Of a stretch of DNA of 10,482 bases, positions 7,401-10,482 are shown piece by piece; within the stretch, counting starts at the first letter, position 1, and each line of letters starts with the position of its first letter. The notes beneath the pieces are model-generated. The model had not been told where the DNA came from, made no database searches, and worked only from the letters and a program-made list of their open reading frames with translations. The DNA lies in the NCBI GenBank assembly GCA_002449555.1, contig DJXA01000135.1, forward strand, positions 1 to 10,482, given 5' to 3'. Source of the DNA: Atopobiaceae bacterium UBA7016. GTDB lineage: Bacteria; Actinomycetota; Coriobacteriia; Coriobacteriales; Atopobiaceae. A program made the translations under genes and the position numbers.

Positions 7401-9028
7401 CCACCGACGAGGTGCAGGAGATTCTTGAGGCCAGCGGCAAGATCTACACCGTGCTGAAGATTGACGAGGTCTCCAACCTTGGCGCCGCGCGCATCCGCGT
7501 GCGCTCGCTCATGGCGGCCCTCAAGGAGCAGCGCGAGGAGCTCGAGCGCCAGGTGGCCGAGGGCACCTACGAGGCCGTGGAAGGTGAGGACGAGCCGCGC
7601 GCCAGCGTGGTGCCCGCCGACGGCGCGGTGCGTGTGCCCATCCACCGCCGCGCGGCCTCTGCGGCCTTCCCCAAGGTGCGCTACACCAAAGAGATGCAGG
7701 ACAAGGGCTATACCATCCTCTGCCCCATGATGTCGCCCGTGCACTTCGACCTCGCCGAGTCGCTTTTGCGTTCGGTAGGCTACAACGTCGTGCTGCTGCC
7801 TCCGGTTGACCACGGCGCGGTCGAGGCGGGCCTCAAGTACGTCAACAACGACATCTGCTATCCGTCCATCCTCGTGTGCGGCCAGATCATGAACGCCATC
7901 GAGAGCGGCAAGTACGACCTGACCCGCACCGCCGTCATCATCTCGCAGACTGGTGGCGGCTGCCGCGCCACCAACTACATCGCGCTCATCCGCAAGGCGC
8001 TGAAGGATGCCGGTCACCCCGAGATCCCGGTCATCTCGCTCTCTACGGCAACCAACCTGGACGAGGACAACTCCGGCTTCAGCATCAAGGACCCAGCGCT
8101 GCTCATGCGCGCGCTGTACTGCATCTTGTACGGCGACCTCATCATGCAGTGCTTGTATCGCGTGCGTCCCTACGAGGTCGAGGCGGGTTCCGCAGACCGC
8201 CTGTACGACTCCTTCATGTCTCGTGCGTGCACGCAGATACCCCGCATCAACAGGCGTTCGTTCTACACGCTGTGCGCGGACACCGTCAAGGCCTTTGACG
8301 CGCTTCCCTTGGTGAACGACCGCTCAAAGCCGCGCGTGGGCGTGGTGGGCGAGATTCTGGTCAAGTACCATCCCACGGCCAACAACCAGGTGGTGCGCGT
8401 CATCGAGGGCGAGGGCTGCGAGGCCAACGTGCCCGGCCTCATGGACTTCTTCCTGTTTGGGCTGGCAAACCAGCGCAGCATGAGGAAGGAGATCGGCGCG
8501 AGCAGCAAGAAGTACTTCACGCACTGGATGGGCATTTCGTTCATCCACAGTCTGCGCGAGCCCATCAACGAGATGCTGCGCGCGTCCGAGCGCTTCGAGC
8601 CCTATGGCTCCATCTACGACCTGCAGGACAAGGCGTCCGAGGTGCTGTCGCTCTGCAACACGATGGGCGAGGGCTGGCTTCTGACGGCCGAAATGCTGGA
8701 GCTGGTTGAGACCGGCACGCCCAACATCGTGTGCTGCTCGCCGTTCGCGTGTCTCCCCAACCACGTGGTGGGCAAGTCCGTCATCAAGCGCATCAGGCAG
8801 ATGTACCCGCAGTCAAACATCGTGGCGGTGGACTATGACCCCGGCGCGTCCGAGGTCAACCAGCTTAACCGCATCAAGCTGATGATCTCGGTTGCCAAGG
8901 AGAACTGGAAGCAGGGCAAGGGCTTTGACTTTGGCACCGAGGGCGACGAGCTGCCTGACAGCCCCATTCGGCTGTCTCCCGAGCAGGTGCTCGAGCTTGA
9001 GCGGCTGAAGGAAACCGCTGTCCGCTAA
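4430..9028 (+). CDS. Giant fused 2-hydroxyacyl-CoA dehydratase activase / HgdB-like protein
   Basis: The 1532-residue cytoplasmic protein fuses modules usually found as separate subunits. ASKHA ATPase domain 1 (about 40-330) has GIDVGSTT at 43-50, ELGGEDAK, NGTCAGGTGAF with Cys160 and SRCGVFAKS with Cys199. ASKHA domain 2 (about 355-625) has GLDAGSTT with Asp360, DIGGQDMK, NEACSSGCGSF with Cys480 and Cys484, and SRCTVF with Cys519. In HgdC-type activators the paired cysteines hold a [4Fe-4S] cluster at the dimer interface. A cysteine cluster follows (C641-x2-C644-x3-C648, then Cys667). An HgdB/DUF2229-like region spans about 700-1030 (GIPRALNMYENYPFW; Cys757, Cys782), followed by a charged linker at about 1030-1085. 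A second HgdB-like region ends the chain (Cys1098, 1143, 1150, 1178, 1435, 1436, 1441). The family couples ATP hydrolysis to low-potential electron transfer; the substrate of these single-chain versions is unknown, and no separate dehydratase, CoA-transferase or electron-transfer flavoprotein gene is nearby. Strong SD, 17-nt overlap with TetR, intrinsic terminator after the stop. Confidence 0.92.
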   Translation: MVRTTDSHRAQSAARHAIALRQDGAELSPANPVDFRHANLRLGIDVGSTTVKLAVIDANDNLVYANYERHHTDIRATARQLFERAQRVLGGARMRVSITGSGGMLLAKWLDLEFVQEVIASKRAVETLIPQTDVAIELGGEDAKIIYFDNGIEQRMNGTCAGGTGAFIDQMASLLETDAPGLNELAKGATHIYPIASRCGVFAKSDVQPLLNEGAAPADVACSVLQAVANQTVSGLACGHPIRGYVAFLGGPLQYLSELRKRFYETLNLDEEHRIVPQNAHLFVATGAALAGETEKTVTFAQVIEALANLKDTQGSEVARLDPLFATDEDYYAFKRRHDKEVVPRGNLADYRGRVFIGLDAGSTTMKAAVVGEKGELLYTWYGNNNGDVLGTARKIMDDIYNSLPKDVTIGHVTTTGYGEGILIEALQADSGEIETVAHLRGAQAFVPDVEFILDIGGQDMKCLQVGEGIIEHISLNEACSSGCGSFIASFADSMGMSVQDFAATALHGKQPVDLGSRCTVFMNSRVKQAQKEGATIGDVAAGLSYSVIKNALFKVIKLRDYEQIGKYVVVQGGTFMSDATLRAFELLTGREVIRPDIAGTMGAYGAALLARERAGADGVSTLLSKDEIDHLQVKHSKVHCGRCSNNCLLTINDFGHGRRFITGNRCEKGAGAKRNKVEAPNLFKYKNELLFNRPCLSPDEAPRGTVGIPRALNMYENYPFWHAFFTKLGFAVVLSDQTTKKTYEAGIESMPSESVCYPAKLSHGHIMNLLAKDTDFIWMPCVRWERQEDDTATNHYNCPIVMSYPQALELNVDELAAPNVEYLCPFLPYDKKGELKRRLYEVVSQQREADAKQGKGRFQGAHITRAEIDEAVNVAWEADLQFKEDIRRAGDNALAWIEEHDAHGIVLAGRPYHNDPEINHAIPELVNGFGFAVLTEDSVAHKMQPERPIRVVDQWMYHSRLYRAARFVASRNDLDLIQLNSFGCGLDALTTDEVQEILEASGKIYTVLKIDEVSNLGAARIRVRSLMAALKEQREELERQVAEGTYEAVEGEDEPRASVVPADGAVRVPIHRRAASAAFPKVRYTKEMQDKGYTILCPMMSPVHFDLAESLLRSVGYNVVLLPPVDHGAVEAGLKYVNNDICYPSILVCGQIMNAIESGKYDLTRTAVIISQTGGGCRATNYIALIRKALKDAGHPEIPVISLSTATNLDEDNSGFSIKDPALLMRALYCILYGDLIMQCLYRVRPYEVEAGSADRLYDSFMSRACTQIPRINRRSFYTLCADTVKAFDALPLVNDRSKPRVGVVGEILVKYHPTANNQVVRVIEGEGCEANVPGLMDFFLFGLANQRSMRKEIGASSKKYFTHWMGISFIHSLREPINEMLRASERFEPYGSIYDLQDKASEVLSLCNTMGEGWLLTAEMLELVETGTPNIVCCSPFACLPNHVVGKSVIKRIRQMYPQSNIVAVDYDPGASEVNQLNRIKLMISVAKENWKQGKGFDFGTEGDELPDSPIRLSPEQVLELERLKETAVR

Positions 9029-9036
9029 GATAGGGG

Positions 9037-9075
9037 GCGCACCACGAAGGTCGGACCTTGGTGGTGCGCTTTTTT
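9037..9075 (+). terminator. Intrinsic terminator of the TetR-activase operon
   Basis: GCGCACCAC (9037-9045) pairs perfectly with GTGGTGCGC (9061-9069). After a G-G mismatch, AAGGT (9047-9051) pairs with ACCTT (9055-9059) around a CGG loop, and six T residues follow at 9070-9075. It begins 8 nt after the activase stop codon. It is a textbook Rho-independent terminator on the plus strand. Confidence 0.95.
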
Positions 9076-9095
9076 CGGTTTCAGGGGGGCTGATC

Positions 9096-9764
9096 ATGGC
9101 AAAGAAGCGCAAGAAGCAGCAGGCACGCAAGCAGCAGCCGGCTGCCAAGAAGCAGGTGGTAGTTGAGGAGGTCGCGGCGGAAGAGCCCAAGACCTTGGGA
9201 GACCGCATGGTGGCCCAGCTTGAGGCCTGGCCCCTCATGACGCGGGTCTTAGCGTTTGTCGCCGACTTCATCTGTGGTGCGGTTGCGACGGTAATCGTCA
9301 TCGCCGTGCCGTACTACTTCATCTCGGGCGGCAAGACCCTCAGCACGCTTTCCGAGTATCTGGATGCGGGCGTCTCGAGGCCGGTCGTCGCGCTGCTAGT
9401 GCTGGTGGCGCTCGCCTTCAGCTGGTGCTATTACGTGCTTGTTCCCACGCGCGTGTGGCCTGGCCAGACGTTTGGCAAGCATCTGGGCAACCTTGAGATG
9501 GTCATGACAGATGGTAGCGCCGCCACCATGGACACCCTCACGGCGCGCTGGTTTACCATGCTCATTGCCGAGACGCCCTACATGGCGGTGACGTCGTACG
9601 TGATGCAGCTGGTGGGCATGCTCGCCGGAAATGCCGTGCTCAGCGCATGGCAGGTGGCGGGGCTTGTGGGCTCGCTCATCTCGCTTGCCATGATGATTCG
9701 GAGCAAGGACCACCGCGCCCTGCACGACCGCGTAGCCGGTACGTGGGTGTATACCGGCAACTAA
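9096..9764 (+). CDS. RDD-family membrane protein
   Basis: The 222-residue protein starts with a very basic, glutamine-rich cytoplasmic tail (MAKKRKKQQARKQQ..., about 1-20) and an acidic stretch. An RDD-type membrane domain follows. Signature positions are R50-VLAFVA-D57 in the first membrane helix, GQTFGKHLGNLEMV at 123-136 and HRALHDRVAGTWV at 206-218. Membrane segments lie at about 50-75, 96-117, 152-175 and 178-201. RDD proteins are broadly distributed with mostly unknown roles; some are implicated in ion or osmotic homeostasis, so no substrate is assigned. AGGGGGG at 9083-9089 provides a good ribosome-binding site 6 nt before the ATG. The gene starts only 20 nt after the T-run of the preceding terminator, leaving no room for an intervening promoter. 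Expression must come from read-through or from a promoter inside the activase 3' end. It converges on the HD-domain gene. Confidence 0.88.
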   Translation: MAKKRKKQQARKQQPAAKKQVVVEEVAAEEPKTLGDRMVAQLEAWPLMTRVLAFVADFICGAVATVIVIAVPYYFISGGKTLSTLSEYLDAGVSRPVVALLVLVALAFSWCYYVLVPTRVWPGQTFGKHLGNLEMVMTDGSAATMDTLTARWFTMLIAETPYMAVTSYVMQLVGMLAGNAVLSAWQVAGLVGSLISLAMMIRSKDHRALHDRVAGTWVYTGN

Positions 9765-9777
9765 CGCGAACGCTCCT

Positions 9778-9873
9778 GCCAAACCGGACCAAAATCCGCC
9801 ACGAGACGTCCGGTTGCGCTGGGTACCAGCCAAACCGGACCAAACAGAGCCTAGAGACGTCCGGTTGGGCTGG
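9778..9873. repeat. Two direct 45-nt repeats, each containing an inverted repeat
   Basis: Copy 1 is 9778-9822 and copy 2 is 9829-9873, a 51-nt period. Both start GCCAAACCGGACCAAA and end with GAGACGTCCGGTTG, one variable base, then GCTGG; a central stretch of about 9 nt differs. In each copy AACCGGAC (9782-9789; 9833-9840) pairs with GTCCGGTT (9808-9815; 9859-9866) across 18 nt. They fill most of the 119-nt gap between two convergent genes. No T-tract follows, so they are not standard terminators. Conserved arms with a diverged centre suggest selection on pairing or on a protein-bound arm. Two copies are too few, and the spacer too short, for a CRISPR array. Confidence 0.85.
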
Positions 9874-9883
9874 AGGCTATCGC

Positions 9884-10480
9884 CTAGTAACGGAACACCT
9901 GATAGGGGATGTGGCTGCGATCCATAGTTCCCAAAACCGCACCCATGCCACCTGCGGCAAGTGCGTTGGCGAGTGCCTCGAAGAGGGAGGTTGTGGGGTC
10001 TAGCGCCTCGTGAAGCCGTTCGGCATCGGCAACGGAGAACTCGTAGTGGCAGTCTGACGCCTCCGCATCTAATGAGAGCTTCCGCCACTCACCGGTCGTG
10101 TCGTAGAACACGGACAGAAAGCACATCCGCTGCTCGTCCAGCGGAATGCGCTTGCGCCACAGAGGCGGGTCTAGCGTGCTGTCGAAGCTATCAGCCGAGT
10201 CGTTAAGCAACGCCAATGCCATTTGGTACTTCACGTAGCGACGGCGATCGCTCGGCTTCACCTTCTTGAGGCGCGACAGATTGGAGTTGTGCTTGAGGTC
10301 CGCGGTCTTCACGGCACGCGCCAATGGCTTGTCCCTCAGTCCAAGGACATAGTCGAGATACGGTACGCTCGTGTCATGCGAAAGTGCGACGACGGCCTCA
10401 ATCACCTCGTCGGGCATGCCCGCGTTCGCAAGGGTTTGCGGCGTATAGCCTGCATCTTCGATGGTGTCATGCAGCAGCGC
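9884..10480 (-). CDS. HD-domain hydrolase, (p)ppGpp-hydrolase-like (partial, N-terminus outside window)
   Basis: The minus-strand frame is open to the window edge and ends with TAG at 9884; 198 residues are visible. They begin ALLHDTIEDAGYTPQTLANAG and continue PDEVIEAVVALSHD and LARAVKTADLKHNSNLSRL. The His-Asp pair followed by I-E-D-x-G-x-T, then V-x-A-V-x-A-L-[ST]-[RH] and V-K-x-A-D-L-x-H-N, are the hallmarks of the HD hydrolase half of RelA/SpoT and of stand-alone small hydrolases of that fold, which bind a metal ion and cleave phosphate esters or pyrophosphate. The visible HD core ends near visible residue 90, and the rest (about 100 residues) contains no synthetase domain I recognise. 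An internal ATG at 10417 is not the true start, because the frame and the homology both continue upstream. Substrate and full length are unknown. It converges on the RDD gene. Confidence 0.85.
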   Translation of the reverse strand, partial: ALLHDTIEDAGYTPQTLANAGMPDEVIEAVVALSHDTSVPYLDYVLGLRDKPLARAVKTADLKHNSNLSRLKKVKPSDRRRYVKYQMALALLNDSADSFDSTLDPPLWRKRIPLDEQRMCFLSVFYDTTGEWRKLSLDAEASDCHYEFSVADAERLHEALDPTTSLFEALANALAAGGMGAVLGTMDRSHIPYQVFRY

Positions 10481-10482
10481 GA

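Noticed and set aside
6686..8017. A 443-codon minus-strand open frame opposite the activase gene
   Set aside because: It has the same antisense composition, no ribosome-binding logic and no recognisable domain.
9778..9873. A mini-CRISPR array
   Set aside because: There are only two copies, separated by 6 nt; each repeat contains a variable centre, and no cas genes are nearby.

Overview
The window is high-GC DNA with tightly packed, well-spaced actinobacterial-type genes. A giant fused 2-hydroxyacyl-CoA dehydratase-activase-like protein, a DUF6110/P1B-ATPase pair and a strictly anaerobic flavour point to a gut or oral anaerobe, most likely class Coriobacteriia (Olsenella/Collinsella/Atopobium-like). 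That assignment is inferred from gene content and composition; there is no rRNA or other taxonomic marker in the window.

Layout. Bases 1-57 are the 3' end of a plus-strand gene whose last 18 residues look like the C-terminus of an isoprenylcysteine/phospholipid-methyltransferase-family membrane enzyme. It faces a minus-strand aldose 1-epimerase (137-1159). The short gap between the two holds two tandem GC-rich palindromes. The epimerase is divergent from a plus-strand metal-transport operon: a 73-residue DUF6110-type membrane protein (1303-1524) and, 18 nt later, a 691-residue heavy-metal-type P-type ATPase (1543-3618). This ATPase has a non-canonical SCA motif where many relatives carry CPC. 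The operon's leader contains a strong two-part hairpin (1217-1270).

Next is a TetR-type regulator (3736-4446) preceded by a 15+15 nt dyad (3677-3725). The regulator overlaps by 17 nt a 1532-residue protein (4430-9028) that fuses two ASKHA-type activase domains to two HgdB-like regions. The layout suggests a self-regulated two-gene operon for an ATP-driven low-potential iron-sulfur electron-transfer machine of unknown substrate. It ends in a textbook intrinsic terminator (9037-9075). Only 20 nt after the terminator starts an RDD-family membrane protein (9096-9764). That gene converges on a minus-strand, window-truncated HD-domain (p)ppGpp-hydrolase-like protein (9884-10480). The gap between them carries two 45-nt repeats, each with an inverted repeat.

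No mobile element, CRISPR array, tRNA or rRNA was seen, and there is no gene-free stretch over 300 nt. The parts most worth a second look are the hairpin leader and unusual metal-site motif of the DUF6110/ATPase operon, the dyad controlling the TetR-activase operon, and the doubled palindromic elements found at both convergent gene junctions.
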